From Callorhinus ursinus (lineage: Eukaryota; Chordata; Mammalia; Carnivora; Otariidae), in NCBI RefSeq assembly GCF_003265705.1, contig NW_020312966.1, positions 25,237,761 to 25,301,760 on the forward strand: a DNA stretch of 64,000 nt, given 5' to 3'. Each line of letters begins with the position of its first letter. Within the stretch, counting starts at the first letter, position 1. This document shows positions 13,673 through 27,153 of the stretch, one piece after another. The translations under genes were made by a program, and so were the position numbers. The notes under the pieces were generated by a model that saw nothing but the letters and a program-made list of their open reading frames with translations, searched no databases and was not told the DNA's origin.

Positions 13673-14834
13673 TAGATTACTGTTTGGTACATTCTTGATT
13701 ACAGAAATAAAAGACTGATTGAGGTCATGTAATTTTAACATACAACTTTCCTAAATAGAAACAAATTTATTGAGTGGGTCGCAAATAGCCAGAAGTCAGG
13801 TATAAGTCTCCAAAATATACGGAAAGTTCAATCATGATCTACTAATATTACCTATTATATACAATTATTATTCTATTACTGCTTTACAGATAAGAAAACT
13901 GAAGTAAGAAAGTTTCAGATAGTAAGGGGTAGAGCCAAAACTTTTCCCATTAGGCATTACTATATTAAACAACAGCATCAACGTAATGCTCATCACTTAT
14001 CCCTGAAGGTTTTATTCCCAGGAAAAGCTGTCAGAGGAAGACTGACATCTTTATCCAAATTCTTTCATATCTGTTAAAGGAAATGGAATGGTTTTGAAAA
14101 TTTATAGGGCCCTATACGATTGTGAAGTTCTATTATTACTATAATAACAGCCAGTTGCACAGAGATATAACCAATGCACAACAATAAAAATATAACATGA
14201 CCATGGACAATTTTTAGCCTTCCTACCCACCATTCAAACAATTCTCATGTTTAAGACACACACACACACACAATATTTTTTTTAATTTTAAAAGGTATAC
14301 ATTGAAATAGTAGTACTTGTTATCAAGTTTTTTTAATAAATTTTATTTTATTGGAGAAGGATCACAAATATTATTCAAGTCACATTTCATATGTATCTAC
14401 TGGTACATTAAGTTGTATATCCATTTTAAGCTAACATTGTTGCTATAACTACATATTTTGTTTAAATGTATAATCTCTGAACGACCAGGAGCTTTCTCTT
14501 ATGGCAATGACAACTAAAAGTCAACACAATTCAGAAATTCCATTTCATTCTGCATACCCTTCCTACCCCATCTGACCACAGGTAAATATTGAAGTTTTAT
14601 ATCAGGAGACTTTTTTACCATAAAAATGCTATAAATATTTTTTATTTTCTTTTTGCAGTAGCCCCAACACATTGGGCAGCATACTTCAGAAAGTAAGGGA
14701 AATAATGTGTAAGTCAAGGCAAGGGGAAAAGGGCCATAAAAGGGGCAGGGAGATTTATTACTCTTGGCTTCCTACATAGAAAAACAGAAAATAAAGTTAC
14801 TCAATCTATTTAATACCCAGGGATAATCTCACCC
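13673..14834. other. AT-rich spacer
   Basis: No gene recognised. It includes a short (CA)n run at about 14255-14272 and poly-T/A stretches around 14278-14350. Confidence 0.5.
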
Positions 14835-15545
14835 ATTGGACAGGATTAAAAACTTAGTCCATTCTAATGAGATAATCACTTCACACCCGTCAGAATGGCT
14901 AAAAACAAAAACACAAGAAACAACAGGTGTTGGCAAGAATGTGCAGAAAAAGGAACCCTCATGCACTGTTGGTGGGAATGCAAACTGCTGCAGGCACTGT
15001 GCAAAACACTATGGAGGTTCATCAAAAATTAAAAGGAGAACTGCCCTAAGACCCAATAATAATCACACTACTGGGTATTTATCCAAAAAATACAAAAACA
15101 GTTACTCAAAGGGATACATGCCCCGCTATGTTTATTGCAGCATTATTTACAATAGCCAAATTATGGAAGCAGCTCAAGTGTCCATCATCAACTGACGAAT
15201 GGATACAGAAGAGGTGATACATACAATAGAATACTACTCAGCCATAAAAAAAGAATACAATCTTGTCATTTGCAACAACTTGGATGGAGCTAGAGAGTAT
15301 AAGCTAAGTGATGTAAGTCTGAGAAAGACAAATACCAGCTGATCTCAATCATGTGGAATTTAAGAAATAAAACAAACGAGCAAAGTGGGGGGGGAGAGAA
15401 AGACAAACCAAGAAATAGACTCTTAACTCTAGAGAACAAACTGATAGTTACCAAAGAGAAGGTGGTTAGGGGGATGAGAGAAATAGGGGATGATGATTAA
15501 AAAGTACACTTATCATGATTAAAAAAAAAAAACCTCAGTCAATTA
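14835..15545 (+). mobile_element. LINE-1 3' fragment
   Basis: The plus strand reads as the familiar L1 tail: TCACACCCGTCAGAATGGCT at 14881, TGTTGGTGGGAATGCAAACTG, ACTGGGTATTTATCC, TTGCAGCATTATTTACAATAG and ACTCAGCCATAAAAAAAGAA. It ends in an A-run near 15521-15532. It is 5'-truncated, with no intact reverse transcriptase. Confidence 0.9.
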
Positions 15546-16930
15546 AACACACACACTTAAGAGTAGTGGAAAAACAAGACAAAGAAGAATAACACCCTAA
15601 GGTATACTTTAATGAGAGAAAAGAATAGGAGCATTATTAATTTGCCACTGATAATAATGGTACCCAACTGTTAAATGTCATCAAAACACATTATAAGAAG
15701 ACTTTTTAATTAGGGGAATTTATTCATGGAGAAGGAACTTGAGATGGAATTGGAAAAACTCTCCCAGGTAGAGAAGAGAGAAGAAATGGCAGGTGAACAA
15801 CTTGTTCCAAAAAAAAAAAACACAAATAAGGCAATGAAAGGTAAATGTGAGTTGTTATTACTGCTAATTAATGCAAGCAGATGGTATTATTATGAAAAAA
15901 GACTACAAAGTTCTCACTTGAACCAGAGGCCATGGGGAGCCACTGGCCCTATTCATAAGACCTGTAACAGAATGACCAGAATTTAGGAATTAGGGGCTGG
16001 AGACACTGGAATTAGAATGCTGGTTAGGAAACAGTAAGATCATCCCAAGTGTGAGAGGAGAAGGAGAGCATGTGAGAAAGGAGAAAATGTCAGTTGCCTA
16101 GACTCTTTAAACATCAATCTGCTTCTTCAGTGACTGACTGGCAGGCATAATCAATGCCTCAACAGAGTGCCATGAATTCGGTTTGCCTCCTCCAGCTGTA
16201 AGGAGTCAGGTGATTACTAAGCAGAAAGCAGAAAGTGGTTACTTCAGCCTGGTCCTAAAAATTACTTTTGGCTCAGACCTATGCCATGTGCATAAGTACA
16301 CTCCTGCGTTTAAGAAAATTTGAACATGCGCTTCACACTTTCCGTGCTAAGACGACCAGTTGATTGATTGGGTTGTGTGGCTCAGAGAGAACTACTCACA
16401 AAGGCTCCTGTCTGATGTTTTGCCATCCTCAAGTATCAATCTGTTGGGGTTTTCTAAACCTGGGTTTTTGTCACCATAGTTGGCAGACCATCTTGGTGCA
16501 GCAAAAGAGCATCAGAAACCCAAGCATGAGCATTTCAAGAGACCCTCATAGGGAGACTAGGGATGTGGCTAATGGTGAAATATAGTGACTGGGAATGAGC
16601 TTCCTGCTCCCTCATCTTCCTGGTGCAGAACACTAAGACGTCTTTAGTGTTCTTGACTCATGATCTGACTGTAACAAAAATTTGGGGAGATGGAAAAAGA
16701 TTGGAGTAAGTTTTGATGCCCTTGAAACAAAGGCCTGTCCTAGGGAAAGGAATTTGAAGAGTAGACCACAGAGTAAAACTAGTCACTGATTAAATCATGT
16801 TTAATATTGTGTCTGATGCATTCCAAAGGGCTTGTGAATTAGAAAACTCACGAAGGGCCTAAAACAGAATCACATGAACTCTACCACCTTCCTGGATGAG
16901 CCTAAAAATGAAACCAAGAACTCCACCCCT
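15546..16930. other. Spacer without recognised gene
   Basis: Only short frames. I recognised no histone motif, RNA gene or confident repeat family. Confidence 0.4.
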
Positions 16931-16934
16931 TTTG

Positions 16935-17150
16935 TAGTTCATGTAATAGATGGGGCGCAGTGTAAAGAAACAGACCCTAGGAACAAAGAAACTTGTATTT
17001 GAGACCCAGGTCCACCATTTACTGACAAGGCGATTCTGCTCATTTCATCTTTCTGGGCCACAATTTTCTTAGCTGTGAAACAAGCATTTTAACTATGCCT
17101 AATGCAAAGTCTTTCTAGGGAGGGGATCAGAGTGTTCTGTACACTGTAAG
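16935..17150 (+). repeat. MIR-type SINE fragment
   Basis: The body resembles MIR: GTGTAAAGAAACAGACCC, then a TTTACTGACAAGGCGATTCTG segment in the place of the MIR core, then TCATTTCATCTTTCTGGGCC. It is old and diverged. Confidence 0.5.
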
Positions 17151-18649
17151 GAACTACAGAAATATTCCGTAGTCATTTTGACCACTCACTGAATACCACA
17201 TTGTGGCATAATTCCCTTATTCCTCATTGCTCTTCATCAGAAGACTAGCGCTCTCATTCTGGGTAGAAAAGAGCTCACGGGTCTCTTGCTCCCTAACTTT
17301 CCCACTCCACACAAACTCTTGTCTTTGAAAAGATTCTTTTGTGTAAATATTTCACATTCCCTCCATTTATCCAGATCTCATTCTCAAACAAGCCACTATC
17401 ATAAAGATTTTTTAGGACTCTTAATGGAAAGAAGAAATTATGGTTTGCAGCTGCAATCGGGGAAAACCGAACTACTAGGTAGAAGAGCTAGAAAGATACT
17501 GGCAGGCTATATCACCCCACCCTGTTGTGCGAAAGTTTAGTAAATTTCAGTCAGCTATTAACCAATAAGCATAGGAGAAGGAGGCTGTAAACAAAGAAAC
17601 TAAGTGAAAAGGTATTTCAACTGTGAGGTATTTGTGTGCCCACTGGAGATAAATTCACCAGTGTATGACTTCTTTCCTACTATAGATTCTTTGGATAGTC
17701 AATAGACACCTTCTCAATAGTAAAGCAGACAAGATAGGAAAGCGACATTAAAATTGCTATCATATTATTTCTTTTAAGTATGTGCATATAATAATGTGTT
17801 TCATTAGGAACACATATAACTAGAAGAAGCAGGTAGAATAATGAATGTCACTGTCAAGAGCTCAGAATAAGTGTAAACTTTATTTCTAGATATCTGCAGT
17901 ACTTCAAGTGATAAGAAAACATCTGTGCTTGCCATTGCTGAAAAAGCCACAGGCACTTGGAAAATCCATTTTGATTAGCTGTCTATACACAAATGAAGTA
18001 AATGCTAAATTGCAACTGCACTTTATGAAAATAAAGACACAATGTTTTCTCATCCAGGTTTACAGCCCCATAATGATCTGTAGGACTCAGATTTTTGCCA
18101 AGATTTCCCAGTAAAATTAAGAGGGCTTCCCTGAAATAAAAAATGAAAATAAAAACACCTCAGCCCTGGAAACAAAACAGCCAGATCAACCCATCTAGAA
18201 CCCATTTATTTTGCCCTGGTCACCTCAACTCCCGTAACTTTCTAACAAACCGCACAGCCTTCGGAGAGATTTTTCTTTTACTGTTCCACTTTTCCTATTC
18301 CTTGAGTATTCGGCAGAAATATTCGACAGCCAAGCATGTCTCCCTGGAACCCCTCAACAATCTAGGGAAAGGAATCTGGCAAAGAGAATAAATTATAAAC
18401 CACCAGAGGTAAAGTTTACATTTTTTACTACTCCTTAGCATCATTGTGGTAAGAAATTATGCAGCTTTAGCGAAGAAAAGCGTGAATAGTCCCACAAAGG
18501 AGGACTCCATCTGATCTAGTAAAAATTAAAAAAAAAAAAAAACAGGCTCTTCTACTGTTTCGCAATATATACAACTTTTAATATCTCAATCTCTAATTGG
18601 TGAAGTATTTTCTTTCTCTAGAGCACACGTAAGCCAAGAGTACCTTCTG
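17151..18649. other. AT-rich spacer upstream of H2A
   Basis: No gene recognised; several short open frames look like chance. A poly-A run lies at about 18529-18542. Confidence 0.45.
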
Positions 18650-18718
18650 ATTGGCTAACTCTCAACAGCCCCTGCAAACCAATGGGAAAAGAAATTTTAC
18701 CAAACAGAGACTATAATA
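18650..18718 (+). promoter_or_regulatory. H2A promoter (CCAAT boxes, TATA box)
   Basis: An inverted CCAAT (ATTGG) at 18650-18654, CCAAT at 18679-18683 and TATAATA at 18712-18718, 44 nt before the ATG. No H2B lies on the other side, so this H2A is unpaired, unlike the one at 54319. Confidence 0.8.
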
Positions 18719-18719
18719 A

Positions 18720-19154
<435 letters not shown>

Positions 19155-19190
19155 AGCCTTTAAAACGGCGATTTCTATCCAAAATCCCAA

Positions 19191-19206
19191 GGCTCTTTTC
19201 AGAGCC
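19191..19206 (+). terminator. Histone 3' stem-loop of H2A (18762)
   Basis: GGCTCTTTTCAGAGCC, preceded by CCCAA and followed by ACC, lies 36 nt after the stop. Confidence 0.96.
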
Positions 19207-19467
19207 ACCTATTTGTCCTACGAGAACTGTGACCCGACTGGCTATAAGCTATTTCCGGCTGCGGCAGGGTGCGCGCCAAAACAGGACCCTGTCGCTTTAA
19301 GTGAAAGCGAGCCAATCCGTCGCCGGCGGCAAATTTTGAAAGATCTCTCCGTGGACTGACTGGTAACGAGTAAAACGAGCTGCATGCAGGTTCTAATATA
19401 TAAACAAAATAATGGCTAAGTAAAATACTTACTAGTTACTAAGCTCTTTTGCCTGATAGTAGTGGGT

Positions 19468-19483
19468 GGCTCTGAAAAGAGCC
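19468..19483 (-). terminator. Histone 3' stem-loop of H1
   Basis: The minus strand reads GGCTCTTTTCAGAGCC followed by ACCCAC, 37 nt past the TAA. CAAAAGAGCTTAG just beyond (about 19440-19452) is a good match to the U7-pairing downstream element. Confidence 0.96.
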
Positions 19484-19520
19484 TTTGAGATTTCCAAAGC
19501 AGGACATCCCGCTGTAATTT

Positions 19521-20186
19521 TTATTTCTTCTTAGGCGCAGCCTTCTTTGCCTTTGTCGCCTTAGGCTTGGCCGCTTTGGGCTTGGCTGCCTTGGGCTTCG
19601 GGGCTTTGGCCTTGGCTGGACTCTTGGCGGCCTTTTTGGGCTTGGCAGCCTTCGCCTTCTTCGGACTCTTGGCCACTTTCTTAGCGACAGCCGCTGCTGC
19701 GGGCTTCTTGGCCTTCTTGGGGGTCTTCTTGGCGCTCTTCTTGGGGGCGCTCGCCCCCGCGGCCTTCTTGGGTTTCTTGGCTGCCCCGGCCGTCTTCTTG
19801 GGCTTGGCCGCGCCCGCCTTCTTGGCTTTGGGCTTGGCTTCCCCCGAAACCGCCTTCCTGTTGAGCTTGAAGGAGCCCGAGGCGCCGGTGCCCTTGGTCT
19901 GCACCAGGGTGCCCTTGCTCACCAGGCTCTTGAGGCCCAGCTTGATGCGGCTGTTGTTCTTCTCCACGTCGTAGCCGGCGGCCGCGAGCGCCTTCTTGAG
20001 CGCGGCCAGGGACACGCCGCTGCGCTCCTTGGAGGCGGCGACGGCCTTGGTGATGAGCTCGGACACCGGGGGCCCGGACGCCTTGCGCTTGGCGGCAGCA
20101 ACGCCCGTTTTCTTCGCCTTCTTCTTAACAGGCGTCTTCTCCGCAGGTGCGGGAGCAGCAGGAGGAACCGGCGCGGTCTCCGACAT
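19521..20186 (-). CDS. H1-3: Linker histone H1 (closest to H1.3)
   Basis: Linker histone that binds nucleosomal DNA at the dyad and compacts chromatin. There are 221 codons. Residues 1-35 form the N-terminal tail with EKTPVKKK. The winged-helix globular domain runs from about 36 to 110 ([20 protein letters not shown] through GASGSFKLN). A Lys/Ala/Pro-rich C-terminal tail follows, with CDK-type sites TPKK (155-158), SPKK (174-177) and SPAK (189-192). The 221-residue length, the KKVAKS segment and the [11 protein letters not shown] end resemble H1.3 (221 aa in human) more than H1.4, H1.2 or H1.5. The gene order agrees. The tail has more alanine than I remember for human H1.3, and residue 110 is Arg (LNRKAVSG) where human has Lys. 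Confidence 0.93.
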   Translation of the reverse strand: MSETAPVPPAAPAPAEKTPVKKKAKKTGVAAAKRKASGPPVSELITKAVAASKERSGVSLAALKKALAAAGYDVEKNNSRIKLGLKSLVSKGTLVQTKGTGASGSFKLNRKAVSGEAKPKAKKAGAAKPKKTAGAAKKPKKAAGASAPKKSAKKTPKKAKKPAAAAVAKKVAKSPKKAKAAKPKKAAKSPAKAKAPKPKAAKPKAAKPKATKAKKAAPKKK

Positions 20187-20264
20187 CTTCCTGCTTCGCC
20201 AACAAAGACCAAAAGTGCGCTCAAACTGTCCGAACGGCGTGCCTCGCAGACGGGCGGCTGGGGG

Positions 20265-20358
20265 TTTATATAGAGAGCGGCTGAGTGATGATTGGCTCCC
20301 TGCGCCGTGCGCAGCGCTGCTCAGAAGGGCTCCTCCGCTCCGCAGTGTGGCTGTGTTT
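20265..20358 (-). promoter_or_regulatory. H1 promoter (AC box, CCAAT, TATA)
   Basis: On the minus strand: TATATAAA at 20265-20272, CCAAT at 20291-20295, and the H1-specific AC box AAACACA at 20352-20358. This order and spacing is the standard layout for a replication-dependent H1 promoter. Confidence 0.9.
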
Positions 20359-20479
20359 CTTTCCTCTCAAAAAAGAAGAAAAACGTAAGAAATCTGGGCA
20401 TGAAATAATTAGAGATTTGGGGGAAACGGATCCAAGAGTCCTCAGGCTTCATTCCTGCTTTATTTGCTATCCCTAGTTT

Positions 20480-23430
20480 CAAAGCCAGTACCCCGAAACT
20501 TTCCCCATTCCCCCAGCTCTCTTTAAAACTTGGCTCGCATTGAGACAACTTTCAGATTTTCCTTAAAAATGCTCTTTCTCTCTCTTTCCTTTGCACGTCT
20601 GTCTCCCAGGGCATTGTTCTGCACATTCGTTCCTTTGCAAGTTTATATAAATAAGCTCATTTTTACTCAAATATACAAGGAAAGACGCTTTTTTCGCGAG
20701 AGCAATAGCACAGCTCTCCCGCAGTTTGCACGAAGCCCTGGGAATTGGCACTGGGATAGCACATTCTACGTACAAGATGGATAACGATTTTTTTAATAGA
20801 TTCATTTTTAAGTATTTGAGTGACCAGTGGGTAAACTGTGTTCGACCCCCGTGTTTTGGAGATTTAAACATTTTAGGAAGAATGGGGAATGAGGATGGAT
20901 GCGCCATTCGTTTTCCACACAAAAAGTTCTAAATAGCAACTTTCCTAAAATAGTGGTAGAATAGATTTTTCAGACCTGGGACGGGCATTAGGGACCAACC
21001 ACCAAATCTACAAGGAGCAAAAGGTAATCGTGAAGCTCTACAATGGTAGTTCTACCTCATTTTACCAGTTAGGAGCTGAAGAACACAAACTCATGTGTTT
21101 CTATCCCATCTCCTTAAAACTGTAAATTACTTAATGACACCCTGTCCATAAGATATGTTCCCTCCAATACTTAGCATAGAATTTTGTTTGTACATATTTC
21201 CTGTATTTCAAAATGATATTTAAAGTACAAATTTTATGTGACTCTTTTCCAGCTTCGCCAGTAAGGGACACAAGATTAGAAGGGACACGTTCTCATTTAA
21301 ATCACTCTTTCTGAATTTTCATAATGTTCCCTGGGCTTTTTACTAACAGAATATGAAGTGGGCTGTCACAACCTCAATTATTTGGCGAAATATGTCCACC
21401 TAAGAAGTAGAACAAACATTTCACAGCCAACTGTGACCCACTTTACTGCTTTACTGTTGGTTTGCAACACAACAGAGCTAATGAAATTAGGTAAATATTG
21501 GATAATTAAGCACAAATTTAATATCTACTAAATAGTCAGATACTGAAATTAAACTCCATGCTTGTTAAAACAAATAAGCAAGAACAGTATTTTGGTGTTA
21601 TGTCTCTTCTAACAAATACCCTTATTTCTTAAAAATTTTGTTATTCTGGTTTACATTCAATGGTAATTTAAGAATTTTCTCAAATAAATCCAAGATAAGA
21701 TCATCATTTTTGAGGATGTCATCTCTCTACACTAACACTTAATTCCATAAAAGTCACTTGGCCTGTTTTTAAGTAGCCATTTATTGACTGGCACTGACTG
21801 AAACCAAGCCTCTGGGACTTGAGTCCATGTTAAAAACCAAACACAAATACTGTGTTTAGAGAGTACACTTATAGGACTGGATCTGCAGCATGCAGTTCTC
21901 CCTAAGCAGGCATTTCATGTGTGTCTAGAAGGGACCGTTTGTCATCCTCAGTAGCATCAATGTCAATAGCAATGGTCCCAGACATTACATAGGTCCTGTT
22001 CTTTTTCAGACCAGAGCCTATATTATCATCTAGACCTAAAGATAGAATTATAACTCAGATTTCTAAAAGTTTACCATTTTGGTCATCATTGTAGCCAAAA
22101 CATCTGTTGTTGAAAACTCCTTGGAATTGTTCCCTAAGTTACATACACTCAATTTAAGATGGGTGACAGGATCCCACAGCGGATGTCACCATTCCATTCT
22201 TGTACAACTCTTACTGGTTTCCAGGGCTATTTAGGTTCTAAATAAGTAAGAAGACTTTGGGGCTATTTCCTTCACTGTGGGTAATCTCTGCCCTTCCTGG
22301 AGGGCAAGAATTGAGACTTGATTCCACCTGAAAAGTTCTTCCCCAGATGTTTATAGAAGGATGGGGCTTGGCTGCATATCCTTACTGCTATGGCCTGAGA
22401 CCGAGGTACTTAGCCTCTCTGTACGTGTAGCATAAACAAGGTTCTGGAAAGCTGGCTCATCCCAAGGGACTGTGAACTTGAAAGGTTCCACCTATTACTT
22501 TGGTAAACCACGAAAATGTTGTGTTCCTTACTTTTGAGGCCTAAGTCTGTATACATTTTAAGACAATTGATTTTGCACTGGACTGAAACTTGCACCATTA
22601 ATTTTATAGATATAAAAATAACTGAGAAAAAGCACAGTTGGATGAGTGATGGATAGCTCTCCTAGGAATTCATGTTCTCCCAATTTTGATGTCAACCTCC
22701 CTTTCATCACAGTAAACCACTCTGAAAGATCTAGGTAGCACTCACCAGGTCAGTCCATGGTGGCTGTACTTATGTGTTCCAAAATTCAGTGAATTTCAGA
22801 GTTTAAGAGAAAAGTGACTGTAAATACCCAAAAAGAGAGAAGGCAGCATAAGGGCTCTATAGCAGATAGAGCATTGTGTCGGAATCAGATGTGTTCAGAA
22901 GGGCCATGAAAAAGCACATCTATTTTAATTTCCTTTCAGATGGTCTCATCTAAGAGCACTCTCCCACTTGAAACTCCTCTCCAAAGATCTCATTTTATTT
23001 CCTATGAAGGGCAATACCGACATCAAACTTCCAATTTCCTTTTTGTATGTCCCTCTCTCTCTGTGATATCTGTTATACCCAGAGGTTGACTAATCGCTCT
23101 CATATTTCAAAAATACTCCAATCCTCACTTCCTGCAGTAAGCCTAATTTTCAAATATCCACCACACTCCCTCCCCAGTCTGCACTAGAAGTTCCTCAGAA
23201 GAAATTCACTGTCACAGAACAGCCCAATGTCACGTATGTGCAATGATGGAAGTGTTCTTTATCTGCACTGTCAAATAGACAGCCACTACCTACATGTTGC
23301 TATTTAGCAGTTAAATGTAGCTAGAGTGATGGAAGAAATGTTTGATTTGATTTCATTTTAATTACTGTACATTTAAATGAGTGCACGTGACTAGAGGCTG
23401 ACGAGGGCAACACAGCTTTAAAACAATGTC
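20480..23430. other. Spacer between H1 and the next SINE
   Basis: No histone gene, RNA gene or confident repeat. A stretch from about 21780 to 22600 has mid GC and could be an old retroviral remnant, but I cannot assign it. Confidence 0.4.
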
Positions 23431-23432
23431 TT

Positions 23433-23629
23433 GGGGCTTCTGGGGGGGTTCAGTCTGTTAAGCGTCTGCCTTTGCTTCGGGTCAGGATCGGGGACCCTGG
23501 GATCCAGCCACCCCCACCCCCCACCCCACCCGCCAATGAGCTTCCTGCGCAGCGGGGAGCCTGCTTCTCCCTCTCCCTCTACTCCTGCTCTCTCTCTCAA
23601 ATAAATAATATCTTAAAAAAAAAAAAAAA
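23433..23629 (+). mobile_element. Can-SINE, diverged
   Basis: Head GGGGCTTCTGGGGGGGTTCAG, a C-rich expansion in the middle (about 23508-23530), a CT-rich body and an AATAAATAATATC tail with a poly-A run. It appears to be inserted beside the MER5-like element that follows. Confidence 0.88.
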
Positions 23630-23634
23630 CCTCT

Positions 23635-23790
23635 TCTCAAACTTGAATGAGCATACCACCCACTTGGAAATACTATTAAAAATGCCATATCAATTCAGTA
23701 GACTTGGGGTCGGGCCTAAAATTCTGTGCATCTAACAAGCTCCCAGGTGAGGCTGAGGTTGTTGGAACACAGCTGCTGCACCCATTACTG
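23635..23790 (+). repeat. MER5A-like hAT DNA transposon fragment
   Basis: Landmarks: TTCAGTAGACTTGGGGTCGGG (shortened core TTCAGTAGACTTGG), CATCTAACAAGCTCCCAGG and TGAGGCTGAGG, the usual MER5A middle. Confidence 0.7.
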
Positions 23791-24900
23791 CTGGATGGAA
23801 ACTGGTAATCGGGGCCAATGTCTGACCCCTCACCCTGAGTTCACTTTTCTCTTCCTTCTTCTTAAGCTTTGAGTTCCTTAAAAGAACCTATATGATTGTC
23901 TTTGTAAACCGGTGTTTGTACATTGATCTTGGCATATACTAGACCCTAAGTTCTTGAATGAATGAACGAATCAGTGATTATTCTTTGATGCATGGAAGAT
24001 CACTGGGTCCTAAGTCTGCAGGTAATGTAACTGAGCTAAATTTCAATAATGTCTGCCTAAAGGAAATCAATAATCGGCTGCCTGCCTATAGTGTAAGTAC
24101 CAGCAGAGAAGGAATTTTTTAAATTACCTTTAATAGTACACAGAAGGGAGGCACTTATTGTGAATGTACAGAATGAGTAAATATTGGCATTTGTCTATTA
24201 AGCATATCAATGTATCATCTACGTATAGAATGTTAATTCTGCAACTCTTTTTACCTGGACAGTATTTCAGTTTATTAGCATTTATGTTTATTATTAATTC
24301 TGTTGATTTGCAAACTTTTACACAGCATGATGTATCTTCAGTTATTTTACTGACATAGATTAGTAGTAGGTGACAAGATCAGAAGACCTCAGTTCTACCC
24401 CAACAACATCACTTATTAGAACAGGATTAGGTCTCCAAGCCTGGAATTCTTCATCTCCACAATACAAATAGTGCTTTACAAATGTGGGGGTAGAGTTTGC
24501 TCCCCTTCCTAGAGTTTCCTTTTTATCAGGAATGCTGAAAACCACGTAAGTATATATGTCCTGCCAAAGGGGAATGTTCTGTGATCTGCCCCATTTAAAT
24601 AAGTATTGTTAAAATTGTAAGCATTAATACTTGCATTTTTTAAAAGTCTTCACATTTAAAAATTACTTTTATTCTGTTATCCCTCGCTTTTATAGACAAC
24701 CGTAGCGTCACTGCCTCCTTTTTATAAATGATAAAAGAGGTGAGGAGACTAATACAATATCAATGATCTGAGAGATCCCACAGGCACAGGACTAGTCGCA
24801 GAAACCAGCGATTCCGGCCTCTACAAGGAAAGGGGAGTCAGATGCGGCCCGCACTCCCCGCCCCCCTCCTGTCGCTAAGCCGGGGCCCCGCCGAGGAAGG
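23791..24900. other. Spacer upstream of H4 (25034)
   Basis: AT-rich to about 24830, then a sharp rise to CpG-rich DNA leading into the H4 promoter. No other gene is visible. Confidence 0.5.
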
Positions 24901-24944
24901 TGGGAAGGGGCGGAGCGGAGGACTCGTTCCCGCCCCTAGCGCTT

Positions 24945-25345
<401 letters not shown>

Positions 25346-25391
25346 GCTTCGTCGCAAATCTGGGCGCTGCAGCCTCGCCGTCGTCCCCAAA

Positions 25392-25407
25392 GGCCCTTCT
25401 CAGGGCC
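25392..25407 (+). terminator. Histone 3' stem-loop of H4 (25034)
   Basis: GGCCCTTCTCAGGGCC, with loop TCTC rather than TTTC, preceded by CCAAA and followed by ACCCA, lies 46 nt after the stop. The loop still fits the UYUN consensus. Confidence 0.95.
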
Positions 25408-26430
25408 ACCCACTTGGTCACAGGAAGAGCTGTTTTCCGGAGGACAGAGGTAACACCTAATGCTTTGTCGCTGTTCCTTTTCTCGGACTCTGGCTGAACG
25501 GGCGCCCCGTTCCCCCGGCGGCTTCTGGAGACGCGCTCCGCGGCCGGTGGCGGTTGGCTAAGGTGGCGGCGCCCGGCGGACCCCGGAGAAGGAAGGCGTG
25601 CACCTTGCAGCCGCCGGGCTTGCCTCCTTCATGTGTTCTGTTCGCTCTGTCTTGGCCTTCCCACCTAGGACCTCATCCCTCCCTCCATTTCTCTGCCGGG
25701 CAGCCAGAAGAGGTGGCCTTCAGCCCACGCTCACCCAGCTATTGATGTTCTAAACGTTCTCCCTACTTGAAGACTTGGGTTTGCGTTCCTGGATGCCAGG
25801 GAAAGCACGCCCTTGTTGACCGTGGACAGTTTTCGTCTGTGTTGTGTTAAGCCCACAAGATACTGTCAATAGCTTTTTTTAACGAACTAGTGAGCTTTGT
25901 TGGCTGGCCTAATTTAACGGTAGTGCTGTAGCCCAGCGTTAAGTCTTCTTCTGGCTCCTTACTATCAATGTATATACCTGTCTCCACTTAATCCAGACCC
26001 CTATCAATTACTAGATCCTAACTATTATGTTAAATCTCCAAGAAATCTGGAGTATCCATGTCTCAGTCACTCTTCATGATTATCTGTTTTCTGTACCACT
26101 CACTAAAACACCTTTGCCATGGTTACCAGCGACCTAATTGCCAAGTCCTAAAGAACACTAGAACATCCATCTGCTGCAACTGATCTTCTTCATCCCTCCT
26201 CCCTTCGCAGTCTCTTCACAGGGTTTTTGGTACCTTTCGTCCTGACCCAGATCCTGTATTCTCCATGATTCTTCTCACTTTGCTTTTGGGGCCCTATTCC
26301 TCTGCTTGTAATTCTTCCCAGTGAACAAACTTGCAGTGTCTTCACATCAGTCCGTAGATCTTCCTTGAGTCCTCTCTTCCAGACTCTTCCAGAGATGGTG
26401 AGACATCCAGGCACCCAGGAAAAAACTGAG
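25408..26430. other. CpG-rich then unique spacer
   Basis: 25490-25620 is CpG-rich (gacgcgctccgcggccgg, gtggcggcgcccggcgg) but carries no recognised gene. The rest is mid-GC without clear features. Confidence 0.45.
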
Positions 26431-26439
26431 GATCAGCAG

Positions 26440-26900
26440 AACGGTAGCAGAAGGGGCCATCCCAAAATACACCACTTTGGCATAAGGATGATTTTGAGCT
26501 CAAGGCACTTGAAAAGCAGATGTAAGAATGGGGCTCTGACTTTCCCATTTCTCCCTGAAGGCAGATAACGGTCCCACGTGAAAGGAGTCATGTCTATATG
26601 AGAAGAATGCATCACTAGAAGTCATGCTGAGAGAAATCTATACAAACAGACCTTGTTAAAATAACCCTGTATCTCCTTTCGTCCCCTCCTATTTTTGTTG
26701 CTATTTCAAGATTATTATTCTTTGTTCAACCTAGCGTGTAAGCACTTAGGCCTAACCACTTTCAGGGGCTTCATGTTCCTGTGAAGACTCCCATGAGCAC
26801 ATAAAAATATTAAATAACATGTGTATGCTTTTCTCTTGTTACTCTGTTTTATGTCAATTTAATTCTTGGGCTCAGCCAGAGACCCTGAAAGGGTATTGGG
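26440..26900 (+). repeat. Probable ERV LTR (same family as the inverted piece at 30.5-30.9 kb)
   Basis: Landmarks: CACTTTGGCATAAGGATGATTTTGAG, shown here as core TTTGGCATAAGGATG; CAAGGCACTTGAAAAGCAG; TAAAAATATTAAATAACATG; and CTGTTTTATGTCAATTTAAT. These resemble a class I/III LTR with a poly(A) region near 26805-26820. The family is not named with confidence. Confidence 0.55.
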
Positions 26901-27153
26901 ACATTCTGCCTCTTGTACACAGCCTTCCAGCCCAATCCTCAAAGCCCTTCTGTGACTGCAGGTTCCTGCCAGATCTTTGCCTGCATCGTTCACCCCCCAC
27001 CACCACCACCACAATCCCTCCACCTTGCTGCAGTCAGACACCTGAGTGATGTGCACATTTCATTATCTCATCTAGGCCAAACTACAAAAAATAAAAAGCC
27101 TTCACTGGTTCTCCTAACATCTGCAGAATAAAATCCAATTCTTGTGCTTTATG

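Noticed and set aside
14836..15195. A 119-codon open frame that might be a gene.
   Set aside because: It is within the LINE-1 3' region in a non-coding frame.
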